This document shows positions 1-12,500 of a stretch of DNA of 64,000 bases, piece after piece. The translations under genes and the position numbers were made by a program. This stretch comes from Helicostylum pulchrum. Taxonomy: Eukaryota > Mucoromycota > Mucoromycetes > Mucorales > Mucoraceae. Numbering within the stretch: position 1 is the stretch's first letter; each line of letters starts with the position of its first letter. The stretch lies in contig JAIXMO010000045.1 of the NCBI GenBank assembly GCA_025677825.1, forward strand, positions 62,001 to 126,000, written 5' to 3'. Below the pieces are notes generated by a model that was given only the letters and a program-made list of their open reading frames with translations, had not been told where the DNA came from and made no database searches.

Positions 1-333
1 ATTGTAAAAGAAGCATAAAAACTATAATTATGTGTATGTCCCCCCTCTTTCCAAATGTTTGTAAAGTGTTTTTCTATTATCGTAACCTAGCAACTATTAA
101 ACTTTAATTTTGACAGGACAGACCTGCTTCTCCCGCAGATGTCTGTTGCCGTGCCAACTTATGCATACATACAACACAGAAATCGGTTAAAAAATTATCC
201 AGACATATGCTCATAACACTTCGTTAAATTAAGACAGTTATTTTTTTTTAGATGCGATCAAAAATCAAAAAAGTTTATTATACAACTAAAAAAAAATCAA
301 AAACGTTCAAGATTGGGTTAAATTAGAAGCAAT
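1..333. other. intergenic, 3' side of eS12
   Basis: AT-rich DNA with homopolymer runs downstream of the eS12 stop codon. No ORF, RNA gene or repeat was recognised; part of it is presumably the eS12 3' UTR. Confidence 0.6.
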
Positions 334-889
334 TTAACGGGTCTTGAAGTCTATTAAATAAAAAAAGGTTAATTTCACGCTGTCAAATCTGTAAAGATAT
401 TTAAAAACTTACAATCCAAGAGGACGTTCATGGCTTCGGACTCCTCTCCGAAATCAGTGACAGCGACACAAGAACAACCGACAACCTTACGGGCGTTACC
501 TTCACGATCGATCTTACAGAGACCGGCCCATTCACCGAGCTTCTTGGCATCAGAAACCTTGATCAAGTTGATGTTGTGCTCAGCACAGAGAGCTTCAACG
601 AGCTTGAGGTATTCAGACTCGGTACAAGACTCAACGAGAACAGCCAAATGAGCTTGACGTCTAATTTGATATTATCAGTTTTTCTGGGTTTCTCTCATTT
701 TTTGTCTAAAGTTTACCTATCCAAAGCCTTAACGGCTTCCTTTAAACCACGAGCAAGACCATCGTGGATCAAAGCACGACGGAGAACTTCTTGGAGAGCT
801 TCCTCAACAGACATTTGACCAGCAGGGGCCTCAACGGCGACCTCAACTTCTTGGTTCTCGATGATGACTTGTTCTTCTTCGGCAGACAT
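334..889 (-). CDS. RPS12: 40S ribosomal protein eS12
   Basis: Small-subunit ribosomal protein of cytoplasmic ribosomes. Exons are 717-889, 413-660 and 334-350, with introns 661-716 and 351-412. All junctions are GT..AG and the sum is 438 nt, giving 145 residues, the usual family length. The acidic N-terminus, the HDGLARGL segment, [32 protein letters not shown] and RKVVGCSC are diagnostic of eS12. The last exon is only 17 nt and restores the family C-terminus (DYFKTR). Reading through intron 2 would instead give an unrelated tail. The ATG at 887-889 directly precedes a conserved acidic N-terminus. Confidence 0.96.
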
Positions 890-2544
890 ACTATTGCAAG
901 GAAAAAAAAAGGGTGGTGTGAGTATAAACTGAATTGATCCATCCATCCAAATCCATTATAGATCGATATAACTGTATACTATCGATAGGTCTCGATAGTA
1001 TTCGGATGACTTTGTAGGATTTTTTTATATATCGTGATTACATACTTTGGTATTCTAGGGTGTGTAGAAAAAAGAGGAAGTTCTCAATTGATGCCTTTCT
1101 ATTGTCTTTGTTGTAGTGTTCCCAGCGGGAAATTCGTATTTCTTCGTCGTCCTGGAACTCCGGTTTTTTTTTCGGGCCGGGCTGTTTATTCTTTTCCTTA
1201 AAAAAGTCAATTCTACCCTTTTGCTTTGAAATATGTAATTATGTTCTGTTTGTTACGTTTTGACCGGATACAAACTCGTACAGAAATGTTTTTTTTTCGG
1301 TAATTTCAGGGCAAGTTCATAGTGGCTAAAAACTCCCACAGAGCCCGAGATGAACCCTTGCATACAACACGAATCAAGGTGACTATTATAAACATAGCTA
1401 CCCAGGAGTACCGCCGTTGAGATCATGTCGTATTACAGTTAATATGACGTTAATAGTAATAAAAAAACTGAACGCTAAAATCATACGTTTTTTTTTTCTC
1501 TTTGTACTTAGAATGATCTGCGCGGTTAAAAGTTTGAATATAATAGGATTGCTTATTTAAAGTTACCACAGGGCCAATTTAACCTCATGAAAAAAATACT
1601 TCAATGTATAAGCGTTCTTCCATATGATAGTATCTACGATATCATACTTGGGATATTTGAATATAAACTTATTTTTTTCCAGATCAACCAATGTATAGAC
1701 TTTAATACAATTTCAAGTTCATGCCAATTGCAAGAGTTGCGTAATTTTTATTATTAAATGAACTACCCTAACGGTTACGAGTACTACCATAAAACTTGTC
1801 AAAAAGGAAATATAGCTTATTTTGTTTACAGGTTACCAGAAACTAAACTGATTGAGGAAGAAAAAAGACAAATCTTGAATTTCCTTTTGTGTACGCTGTC
1901 TTGTTCTTTCCATTTCACTCGATTCTTTTCTTGCAATTTAATCGCCCAAATTAAGAAATAAATGTAAATTTCTGTCCCATCGTTACACTACAATATGTTA
2001 ATTCATTTTCAATGTTAAACTGATAATCGCGTTAGCTACTTAAAACATGTTCTAACATTTATTTACGTAATACTATGTTTGTTTTTTAGTCATAGTGGGG
2101 TTTCTTGTAACTTGTTGAATATATAAACGCACATGCATCATATGTTACGGCGAGAAGCAATTGATAAATCCTTAACGTGGGCAATGATCAATTTAGATAA
2201 AATATGACTAAAGTTGATTCTTCTTTATTTAGTAATTGCTTTTTTTTTCTGGGTAGAAATCCTTCCTAAATGCATAAAAATGCAAAAAAACTATATCCTC
2301 TTTATATTTTTTCATTATACATACGTGTGGTTTTTTTTTTGTTGGCATAGATTACACCATTCATGTTGTTATATCGAATTAGCTTCCAAGTCACAGGTGC
2401 TACCATAAATGGTCTCCGCTACATTTGAAGATCTCAATGATTCTTTTATATTTTCTCACCCTTTTCAATTTTTTTAATATAAATAAGACACAATTTCTTA
2501 TTTTTAATCCTACAAGTTTTTTTTTTTACTTACTGGTTCAGTAA
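890..2544. other. intergenic between eS12 and the AGMO-like gene
   Basis: About 1.65 kb between divergently oriented genes, so it should contain both promoters. It has many T/A tracts. A 67-codon ORF at 1758-1961 (+) has no recognisable protein signature and is treated as chance. Nothing else was recognised. Confidence 0.6.
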
Positions 2545-4147
2545 ATGAGCGCACCTAAAGTAACAGAGGCAATAACATATGTACTACAAGGAGTCGGAAG
2601 ACTCTTTTATGTTATTACACCAAAGACAACAACTTTTGCTAGTTTTGAAGAGGTGCCAGATTATATCGCAGAAGCCATTCCTTTCTTCGTTTTGCTTATT
2701 ACTCTGGAATTTTTAACGTTGGCGTTCAAGGACGGCGGAAAGAGTCTTCGAAAAGAACGTTTATGGGGAGCAAGTCGACATTCAGTCAATGATTTAATCG
2801 GAAGTATCGGAGTAGGTTACATTTTTGCAAAAAAAAAAAAACGCAATTTGAAATTAAAAAGATAATTTTTTTATCAGGCAGGCATGATGCAACAACTTTC
2901 CAAGTTTTTCATTTATAACTTAACTGTCAAGTCCTACTTGTACGTGTACAGTAATTTCCGTATTGTCGACTTGGATCCTTTCAATATTTGGGTTTGGGTC
3001 GCTGGATTCTTTCTTACGGATTTAGCGTACTACTTCTTTCATCGTGCTGCTCATGAAGTTAATTTGTTTTGGGCAACTCATGTTGTAAGTTTATCAATTA
3101 ATATTTAAAGCTAATATTTTTTTACTAAAATCAATTTCTTTTAAAAAAAAGGTTCATCACTCTTCTGAATATTACAATCAATCTACTGCATTACGTCAAA
3201 GTATTTTCCAACCTTATTGTTCTTGGATTTTTGACTTGCCTGCTGCATTGTTTATTCCACCCTCTATTTTTGCTGTTCACAAACAATTCAATACTTTATT
3301 TCAATTTTGGTATAAAAAAAAATACGATTTTTTGACAACCGATACTTACGGACATTTTATTAGGATTCATACTGAAGTAGTTGGTAAGCTTGGTCCCTTA
3401 GAGTATATCATTAACACCCCCTCAGCACATCGTGTCCACCATGGCCGCAACCCTTATTGTATTGATAAGAATTATGCAGGTACATTGATTATCTGGGACA
3501 TTATTTTTGGAACATTTGAATTAGAGCGAACATCGGCCGAGGATAAACATGGTCTTGAACCTGTCGCCTTTGGGTTAACACATCCTATTGACACCTTTGA
3601 CCCTTTCACTATTCAATTCCATCATATGCGCCACGTTCTTGGTACATGTTGGTCTACTCCTGGTCTTGTAAACAAATTTAAGGTATTGTTTTATGGACCT
3701 GGTTGGCATGACGATACCCCACGCATGGGGTTACTTGCAGAGATCCCCTTAATTGCTAAAGACGCTCCACCTCAAAAATACGATCCTTCTCTTTCGCTCG
3801 GTATCAACATCTATGTACTCATTCAGTTCGTTTTGGTGATCGCGGTGAATGGTCTGTTATTGGATCATCAACCGGGAGTGCTTGACTTTTCGGTGGAGTT
3901 TGTCACGGCTGGTTATGTGTTTGTTACGTTAACTGTGTTTGGAAGAATTTTTGATCAAAAGGCTTGGGCTGTTGAAATTGAATTTGTAAGAACTTTAGCG
4001 GTATGCGGTATTATTGAAATTGCAAAACAAAAGGGGTTGTTGCCTCAACAGACTATTGTGCTTCAGTTGCTTCATTTGTTTGGCGGGTTGTGGTTTATCA
4101 GTACGCAAAAATCAGACGTCAAGAAGAAGGAGATTAAGAAAGAGTAA
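2545..4147 (+). CDS. alkylglycerol monooxygenase-like membrane hydroxylase
   Basis: Fatty acid hydroxylase superfamily member of the AGMO (TMEM195) type, a di-iron membrane enzyme that in animals cleaves ether lipids using tetrahydrobiopterin. Exons are 2545-2811, 2878-3084, 3152-3309 and 3364-4147, giving about 471 residues. The histidine boxes HRAAHE, HHSSEYYN and HRVHHG are present, with LRQSIFQ, DKNYAG and FGTFE around them as in AGMO. Hydrophobic segments lie near the N-terminus, before the first His box and at the C-terminus. Intron 3 (3310-3363) is 54 nt and stop-free, so an unspliced reading also stays open, but removing it restores the conserved FWIHTEV. I cannot tell whether the fungal enzyme acts on ether lipids or on another lipid. 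Confidence 0.9.
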
Positions 4148-4463
4148 AAATATTAGTATCGTGTAAAATAATAAAGTGTAATTTTTGTTTTAAAAAATGT
4201 CAAATTTATTTCATTGGGAGTACAAAGAGGGTGGTGTTAAATTGCTGATATAGGCAATGAAATAGTTTGCTTTAAAAAACGCGACATAAAAAGCCCCTAC
4301 CTTTATAAACCCTTCCCCCAAATATACATTAAATACTATTATTAAACGCTCTATTATCCCTATACAACAAATTGATTAAAAAAAAGCGACCAGTCCTGGA
4401 TTTCAAAGGGGGTAATCCTTTTCGGGATGAGATTTTATTGTATAATTAATAAAAAAAAGTTAT
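4148..4463. other. convergent intergenic region
   Basis: Tail-to-tail spacer between the AGMO-like gene and eS7, presumably both 3' UTRs. No other feature was recognised. Confidence 0.6.
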
Positions 4464-5173
4464 TTAGAACTCGACAGCAGCAGGGAATTCGAAGGTGACT
4501 TCCTTGCCAGTAAGCTTCTTGTAAATGGCGGTGAAAGAATCAACCTTATATTCAAGAGAAGTGGCATCCTTGGCATCAAGGAAGACCTTGAGGGTCTTGG
4601 AACCATCAACCTTTTGACGGAGTCTCTTACCAACGATTTCGGTAGGGAAGACAAGATCATCCAAGATAGCATCATGGACAGCAGTCAAGGTACGAGATCT
4701 GGGACGGGGTTGCTTACCGTTGTTACGACGGGTAGGAACAGACAAGATACGACGTTGAGCAATGAAGACAACATGACGATCAGAGAACTTCTTTTCGAGC
4801 TCACGGGTAAGTCTGTTTTGAGCATGTTTAGTATATTGTTCTACAGATATTTCAACGTTATTTTTTTTTTTTACCTTTGTTGAATCTTGTTGAAGCTCTT
4901 GGCCAAAGGAACGGGGACGAAAATGACGATAGCCTTCTTACCGGCACCGAGCTCAACCTATTATCATTAAAAAAAAAAAGGTTATTATGACTTTTCTTGG
5001 GGGGTTTCTTTTGTTAATTTGCTTACCTCCTTGGCGCTGGAGATGTAGAGACCACGGAGAGACTTCAAGTCGGGAACGCTAGACTCCAAATCAACGAGAG
5101 CCTGGGCGACAGAGAGTTCGAACTCATCAGCAGCTGGGGCACCAGCTTGCTTAACAATCTTGTTGGAAGCCAT
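4464..5173 (-). CDS. RPS7: 40S ribosomal protein eS7
   Basis: Small-subunit ribosomal protein, also part of the SSU processome. Exons are 5027-5173, 4875-4957 and 4464-4812, with introns 4958-5026 and 4813-4874. The total is 579 nt or 192 residues, close to the family length of about 190. Family segments seen include [70 protein letters not shown] and [12 protein letters not shown]. The start ATG at 5171-5173 precedes a short fungal-type N-terminus. A conserved ribosomal gene with canonical junctions, so confidence is high. Confidence 0.96.
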
Positions 5174-6023
5174 CTTGACTATTTAAAGTAACGTGAATCG
5201 AAAAAAAAGGTTGAATAAATAATTATTGAGTTGAGAGATTCATGAAAGAATAAAAATAGTTGAATGAATGTAAATTGAAAAATGTTGAATTGAATTATTG
5301 TTGTTTATAAAAAAATATACATGTATAAAAAAAAAGTAATGAGGAAAATGTTAGTAACTCGATATTTTTTATGAATTTTTGCGCTTTTTTCTCTCCCCTA
5401 AAGACATGAAGGATAACAATAAATGAAATTACACCATTGAATGGGGATGTGCTTAGTTGTATTGATGGATTGATGATGGATGGATGATTCAAAATGGCGA
5501 TATTGATTCAAAAAGGCGATATTGAACGCCAATATAGATTGGTCGTTCATCATCCCCCATCCATCCATTGGGTTTGTTGTGGCGATGCTTTCATTACTGT
5601 ATCTTTCATGTCTTTATGTTCACACACTCTATTTATCAAAATAATACGTACGTGAAAAATAAAGGAAGGAATCTCAGCTTTGTTAGATTCTCAATTGCTT
5701 TTACCCCCAAGTTAGAATTGTATCCCGGCAAAAAAAAAGTGGAACTTGAATTCGTAAGAAATATAACGTGTGATTGGCTTAATTAAAATCCTTGTTTTTT
5801 TTAAACGTTTTATAGTTCAATTAAGGGAGAGGGGGGAGAGTTACTCGATCGCTTCTTACAAGTACGTGTAACAGTGGTACGCTTAAATGTCATAAAGCAT
5901 ACACGCGGAAACTACAAGAAAAATCGAGAGATTTTTTGTTTTTGTTTGTTCATATAATTAATTTTATTTGTTATTAGTTTGATCTGAATCGATTATTAAG
6001 TGTAAATTTGTAAAATGTTAAGA
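5174..6023. other. eS7 upstream region with a 19-bp tandem duplication
   Basis: Upstream region of eS7 (-) and downstream of the Sel1 gene. It holds GATG-rich stretches near 5460-5570 and an imperfect direct duplication of 19 bp at 5486-5504 and 5505-5523, differing at one base. No coding region was supported. Confidence 0.6.
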
Positions 6024-8198
6024 TTAAGCAGCAGCAGCACTGTGACCCTTGATAAATCCATTTGAAAGTAAATCATGTTCACTCATCGTAGCGACTGAAG
6101 GTAGTGAATCGGGTGATAACAAACATACTCTAACAAGAAGTCTTCTTAATCTTTCATGTGAGCTTCGGCAACCAGCTATAAAAGATATATACATTAGTAC
6201 GAAAAGGGGATCGCATAACTGATTAATATTACCCATGGCTGCACGTTCAAACCAAATAGTCGCTTTTCCAAGATCAACAGGACAACCTAGTCCCTTTTCA
6301 AAGCAGTTCGCTAAATGGAATTGAGCAGCTACATGATTTTGTTCTGCTGCTTTTTCAAAGAAAGTAAATGCTAATTCTAAGTTTTGTCTAACTCCAGTTC
6401 CAGTTTGTAATTGAATAGCTAGTTTATCTTGTGCACGAGCGTGGTTTTGTAGACTAGCTTTTCTATACCAATGAACTGCTTTTATATGATTTTGCTTTAC
6501 GCCTAAACCATTAGCATAACAAAAACCAAGATTTGTCCTACGGATAGAAATTGTTTTAGCAGTGATAAACGCAAGTAAAAAAAAAAAAAAACTTACTGGG
6601 CCCAGGCGTTATTTTGACGTGCTGCTTGCATATACCAATATGCTGCTTTTTTTGGACTTTTGGTAACACCAATACCTTCTTCATAGCAAAATCCCAAAGA
6701 GTTTTGAGCGACAGGGTTTCCTTGCTCTGCACTACGTCGAAACCATTTGCTAGCCTCGCGTTCGTTTTTTTCAACGCCAATCCCGTTTCTGTAACAGTAA
6801 CCGAGAGACAATTCTGCTGGTGCGTGATGGTGTTCGGCACTCAGCATGTACCAATAAACAGCTTCCCTTTCATTTACTGGAACACCAACACCGTTTTGGA
6901 AACAATAACCAAGTGAATGAAATGCAAAAATGTTTCCTAATTCGCAACTTTGTTGAAACCACTTCATGGCTTCTGCTTCGTTCTTTTCAATACCGATACC
7001 GTTTTGGTAACAAAATCCTAAATTGTGTTGTGCTCTAGCGTGGCCTTGAACTGCGGCTTTTCTGTACCATTCTACGCTAATGGAGGTATCTTTAACTACA
7101 CCAATACCATTTTGATAGCAATAGCCCAAGTTACTGCAGAAAAAATATATATAAAAATCAGGAACTAGTTTTTTTTCGCGCAATAAAAATTAAAAAAACT
7201 TACCATTGTGCCCAGGGATACCCTTGGTCTGCAGATAATTGATACCATCGAGCAGCCATGATATAATCCTCTTCAACACCTATTCCATCCTCATAACAAT
7301 ATCCAAGACTGTTTTGAGCAAATGCGTTTCCTTGTTCAGCAGCAAGAGTATACCATTTCACGGCTTCAAAAACATTTTTTTCAACACCGATACCATCCTC
7401 AAAACAGTAACCAATGTTATAAATAGCTACAGTCTCCCCCTGAGATGCAGCCAAACGGTACCAGCGCATAGCCTCAGCTTCGTTTTTGTCTACACCAAAG
7501 CCTTCGCCGTAACAGTAGCCAAGAATACCTTGCCCTCTACAGTTACCTTGCTCAGCGCTCAACTTGTACCATTCAAAGGCGATTTTGTCATCTTTTTTCA
7601 AGGTAAGACCATCATGATAAAAGACGCCTAAACAATACTGACTAGCGGAACAGCTATCTTGGGTTGCTGCACGTTGAACCCATGCAATTGATTTTGAACC
7701 GCTTTTTTCTACGATTGCTTCCCATTTTTGAGCCTCGATTCTATCGATGTACACTCCTGGTCTACCGTATTTTCGAAGGAAGGCTAATCTTGATATGGCA
7801 AGTAAAATTCTTTCGTCAGTTATATCCGAATCTAAATGAGCGGGTAGAGATAATAAATAGTATTTCTCAGCTGATTTAAAATGCTTTAAAACGCCAAAGC
7901 CAAATTCATAACAAAAGCCCAGGATGGCAAAGGCGGCTTTATTATTATAGTGAATAGCTGATTTTCTTAATAATTGTACTGATAATTTTGTATCTTTATT
8001 ATATCCGTTTCTACCAAATAAGTAGTTTTCGGCTTGTTGTATTAAATTATTACTAGTGGCTAACTGCTGTAGTATGTTATTAGGACTGTGGAATAATCGT
8101 TTATTATTACCGTTGGTATTTATCATTCTGACAAATACGTTTCGTGAATAATGGATTAATTGTTGTATTAAAGGTGTATTATTTGTGTTATATGCCAT
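6024..8198 (-). CDS. Sel1-repeat protein (about 13 repeats)
   Basis: A 662-residue protein from four exons: 7204-8198, 6597-7133, 6233-6537 and 6024-6175. All introns are GT..AG and the frame closes at 1989 nt. After about 100 poorly conserved residues the chain is a solenoid of 36-residue Sel1 repeats, each with the pattern A-x-x-x-L-G-[YF]-C-[YF]-x-x-G-x-G-V followed by A-x-x-W-[YF]. I count about 13; repeats 3-11 are very regular. Sel1 solenoids are protein-binding scaffolds; fungal examples include chitin synthase activators of the Skt5/Chs4 type, but I see no CaaX box, so that role is not claimed. The start at 8198 is chosen over an in-frame ATG at 8279 because the extra residues are low-complexity F/S/I. 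Introns 1 and 2 fall almost at the same place in the repeat unit. Confidence 0.88.
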
Positions 8199-8755
8199 TT
8201 TATAAGTGATAGAGTGAGAAAGAGAAAAAGAAAAGAAGATAAAAAAAAAAGAAAAGAGGGAAAAAAAAGGGAATGACAATGCATGTAAAAAGAATAATCC
8301 TCACGCTTTATAGGTACAGCAACTCTCTCCTTCAATCGGCCTTTTATTGTGCGTCATCTGGTTTGTTCCTGTATTTATATGTAAGGGTGTGTAACTTTAG
8401 ATGTTTATATTCAAAGCTAATGATAAAACTGACAACTTTTCTTGTTTGTTTTTGTCATTTTTCCCATCACTTAAAATTTTGCCTCCTTTTTTACGCAGTG
8501 TGATTTTTGCTTAAAAATAGAAACTTTTGTTAGACCAATAGAAAATTCTGAATTCATTATATAGATCTTTAGTTTCAACACATTTAACGAAGTATAAAGA
8601 AAAAGTCAAAGGATTTAAAAAGAACAGTACTTTTATTTTAACCTTTTAAGTAAAACGGGATACAAATAATTTTAATATGTGTTATGATGTGTTTCGCGAA
8701 CGAGCACTTTAAATAAAAGCGGGCAGAATTTCGGTTCCATGATCCTATGCTTAAT
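8199..8755. other. intergenic, Sel1 gene promoter side
   Basis: AT-rich, with purine-rich runs just upstream of the Sel1 start. No gene was recognised here. Confidence 0.5.
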
Positions 8756-9407
8756 TCAGCAGATCGAAGAGCATCCGTAGTGTCTCCAGTTATTCAATAC
8801 TTTAATGGTTGATTGATTCGTTTGAGCAGTAGTTCCAAGACTTTCTCGTAATACCTTTTCATTCTGATGCTGCTTGAGAAACGCGAAGCTTCTGTATTTG
8901 AAGATCACATATAAAGGCAAAATATGTTCAGCGGAGACACGACATTGTAACTAGTATAAGTTCATTTGTTTACTTTTTAATTTTCAGTTTCTTCTTTGTA
9001 CCTCGTCCGTCGGATTCTTCGCGTACAACCATGAATATATAGCATCTTCGGAAGGCGGTATAGACTTCATTGATGTTTCCCCATGACATACCATTAGGAA
9101 AGTCCCCCTTTTGAAAGGTATAATAATTGCTTATATTCGAAAAGTAAGATAAATTGTACTACACTTAAAATAAAATACATCTGTTCTTATTGTACTTACT
9201 TAATTTCATTCGGCAAGCCCGTTTTATGAATACACGAAATCGAACGACGTACAATTTTGAATCAACCGTGTGTCAAGATTTCCCAATCTCGTTTAAAAAA
9301 AACAAGTCATTTAAATACGGAAGATGTCATCCGAAGTAGAGACTTAATAAGGCAATTACGCTTACTTTTTTTAATTGTTTGTTCTTTTTGTCATCATCTC
9401 CGAACAT
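8756..9407 (-). pseudogene. coding relic or unresolved multi-exon gene
   Basis: Three stretches read like protein on the minus strand without forming one clean gene. 8970 to about 9130 encodes FQKGDFPNGMSWGNINEVY, then TAFRRCYIFMVVREESDG, then a lysine-rich end with a stop at 8970-8972. 8756-8935 encodes FKYRSFAFLKQHQNEKVLRE and more, ending with the stop at 8756-8758. 9366-9407 starts with ATG and codes MFGDDDKKNKQLKK before a GTAAGC donor-like site. A middle piece near 9186-9240 reads IVRRSISCIHKTGLPNEI. Junctions I tried did not keep one frame, so a decayed gene is likelier than an intact one. The family was not identified; the lysine/arginine-rich pieces could come from a transposase, but this is a guess. 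Confidence 0.35.
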
Positions 9408-9522
9408 AAACAATGCGTTTGTACGCCTTATAATTCGAACAAAAGAAGAAGGAAAGACTAGCTTTTAAACAATAAAATGTGACAACAATGGTATATTATC
9501 AAAAGTACACTTTATTATTATT

Positions 9523-12500
9523 TTAATCGCTTACGTCGACTAATTCATGCTTTGATTTAGCCAAAGCAATAAGGCTATCGAACTCACCTGAATTACGACA
9601 CATTTTATAAAATGCGGATTCAGAGTTACTAATTAAAGTTAAAGGACTATCAAATTCAATGATTTGGCCTTGGTCTAAAACCAAAATACGATCATATTCA
9701 ATCACGGTATGCAAACGATGGGCAATGCAGAGAATAGTAGAGTCAGCAAATTCGGTTGAAATGGTTTTTTGAATTGCTTTATCTGTTTCGAAATCGACAC
9801 TAGCTGTTGCTTCATCCATCAAGACAATACGACTACTTTTCAATAAAGCACGAGCTAAACATAATAATTGTCTTTGACCTTGTGAGAAATTCTTACCACC
9901 TTCTGTGACAGCAGTATCAAGACTTTCAAATATGTTGGAGTTTACTTCGTCCAAGGTGACATCGGAAGAAATGGTACCAGAAGACTCTCCATTTGGCAAA
10001 AGATGAACACGACGTAATGCAGTGAAAATATCTTCGTCCTTGAATTGATCAAATGGATCCATATTGTTTCTAAGTGTACCAGAAAAGAGTGTTGGGTCTT
10101 GAGGAATAATAGTCAAGTTGGAACGAAGATCTTCAGTACCGAGCTCTTTAATATCTATACCATCAATAACAATAGATCCTCTTGATGCTTCAACAAATCT
10201 AAAGAAAGATAAAGCAAGTGTAGATTTACCGCTACCAGTTCTACCGACAACCCCAATCTTTTCTCTGGGCTTAACAGAGAAAGTAAGCCCCTTCAAGACA
10301 GGGTCAAGATCAGCAGAGTACTTGATTTCAAGATCGTTCACTTCAATACTACCACTTGTAGGCCACTATATTAGATATTTATAGTTATTATTTGTTTGTT
10401 TTGTGTTTCAATGGTTCAATTAGTTTATATACCTTCTCAGGTGGTCTTAATTGGGTAATCGCAGGTGCCTCTTGGTCCATTTCCATAAACTCAACCACGC
10501 GTTCAACAGCATTGAAACTCATTTCTAAACTTGTGTATCGACGAATACCCCAAAACATCTACAATAAGTTAATTTAGTAATCTAACGGTTTTACAACATC
10601 ATCATCGTTTGTGAATTTTACCTGATCTGTAAATAACAAGACGAAACTAAGGCAGAAACCAGCAAGAGAAGCACTCATGGTTTCGACACTCAACAAGATG
10701 ATAATACCAGTGATGAAATTAATGATGGCACCGGTTAAAGCAAATCGAACACTAATAAATCGATTGACGGTCCAAGTGTAGTAGTAGGGACGAGCATTGG
10801 TATCGATATATCTCAACATATCTTGCAAGAACTGACGAGTAGCACCAAATGCACGAATGGTTGCTACGCCAACAATGGTTTCAGTAAAGTTACTAAACAA
10901 AGGAGACCGAGTTACCGAATCCATACGTTTTAATTCACGCGATGTAGATACAAACATGGCACCCAAGTATACATTTACTACGGCAACAGCAAGCATTGGG
11001 ATCAAAAAGACGGGAAGTACAGTTGAAACAGTCAGCATACTGGTGATAATAATGATCCATTCAATCACAAAATTCATAAAGTCATTTGGGATATTGGAAT
11101 CAATTGTTTCAAAATCTTTAGAGAAACGATTAAGAATACGGCCAATAGGTGTGGTATCAAAGAAGCGAAGAGGGGCTCTAAAGACTCGGTGTAAGAGTTG
11201 TGCGTAAAGTGCCTTGTTGGCTCCTAATGCTCCCCAGTAGAGAACAGCAAAACGTGAAGTACCAATGACAATGTTCACCATTGTAATTAAACAATATATA
11301 CTGAGGTAAAAGTTTAAAGAGTCTTCCTTGGCGTCCATCACATGGATAGGTGCTGCGGCTGCTGCACTGTTGTTCAAAAGAGTGATGGGCTGATATGCAT
11401 ATAATGGTTTAGATTGAGAGGCAATACTTTGTTGTTGAAATACGTGTGTTGTCTCATTGCTTGGGATTTCATAAGAATGTGACCATTGTTTGATCCACCA
11501 GTTCTCAGTGATGTCTAATCCACGAGAGCCTAAAAATAATGCTACCATCACAACCCAAAACATGGGGCTTCCAACCATACCAGTGTACAGCTTGTAAAGT
11601 CGGAGTTTGACCATACCAGTAGCACGAGTTTCTTCTTCTACAAGCGCACGAGGTTTCTTTTGATCCTTTGCTGTAGGTTCATCAGAAGGAAGTGAATCCT
11701 CAATTACTTTTTCCTCTTCAACTTGATCGTGGTGAATGGTTTCTTCTTCACTTTCAATAATCATGGAAAGTTTACCGGACTGACGTAGTTCGTCAGGAGT
11801 ACCAAATAAACTGGCACGACCAGCGTCGATATGGACAAGGTATGCACTGTCCTTAATACAAAGTTTAACATGATGTGTGATCAAGATACGAGTACGGTCC
11901 TTCATCAATGGCCCCATTAAACATTTTTCGTACAAGTGTTTGGCAGTATGTGCTATTTAGTTTGGTTAGTATATACGATATTATAACTTTATGTTTCAGA
12001 TATATATATTTACCATCGACGGCACTAAGTACATCATCCATCAATACGTTTTGAGCACGGGAATAAACAGCTCTGGCCAAGGAGACACGTGCCTTTTGAC
12101 CACCAGAAAGAGTAATACCCTTTTCACCAATTTCGGTTTGATCACCATCTTCAAAAATATCAAGGTCTTTATCAAGAGCACATACATACAATGTCTCTTT
12201 ATATCTTGATTCAACAAAAGGTAAACCAAACAAAATATTATCACGAATCGAAGCGTTTTGTAACCAAGCGTTTTGAGATGCATAAGCAAGAGCGTAAGGT
12301 AAAATCCAATCTTTAGGGTCAATATCACTTGATAAAACAAAGTCCCCAGAAACAGTATCGGATACAGCTTGACGCGGGCAATGGGCTGAACCCTTGAGAA
12401 TAATGGCTTCACCTAATAAACTTAGCATCAATAAAGTCTTGCCAGAGCCTGTGGATCCACTTATTAAACTAAGCTCGTTGTTGGGGAATCTGAAATCAAG

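Noticed and set aside
1758..1961. 67-codon ORF on the plus strand
   Set aside because: No family features, no neighbouring splice structure, composition of AT-rich non-coding DNA.
10574..11935. ABCC gene split into two or three separate transporters
   Set aside because: Canonical introns in consistent phase join all parts into one TMD0-TMD1-NBD1-TMD2-NBD2 protein.
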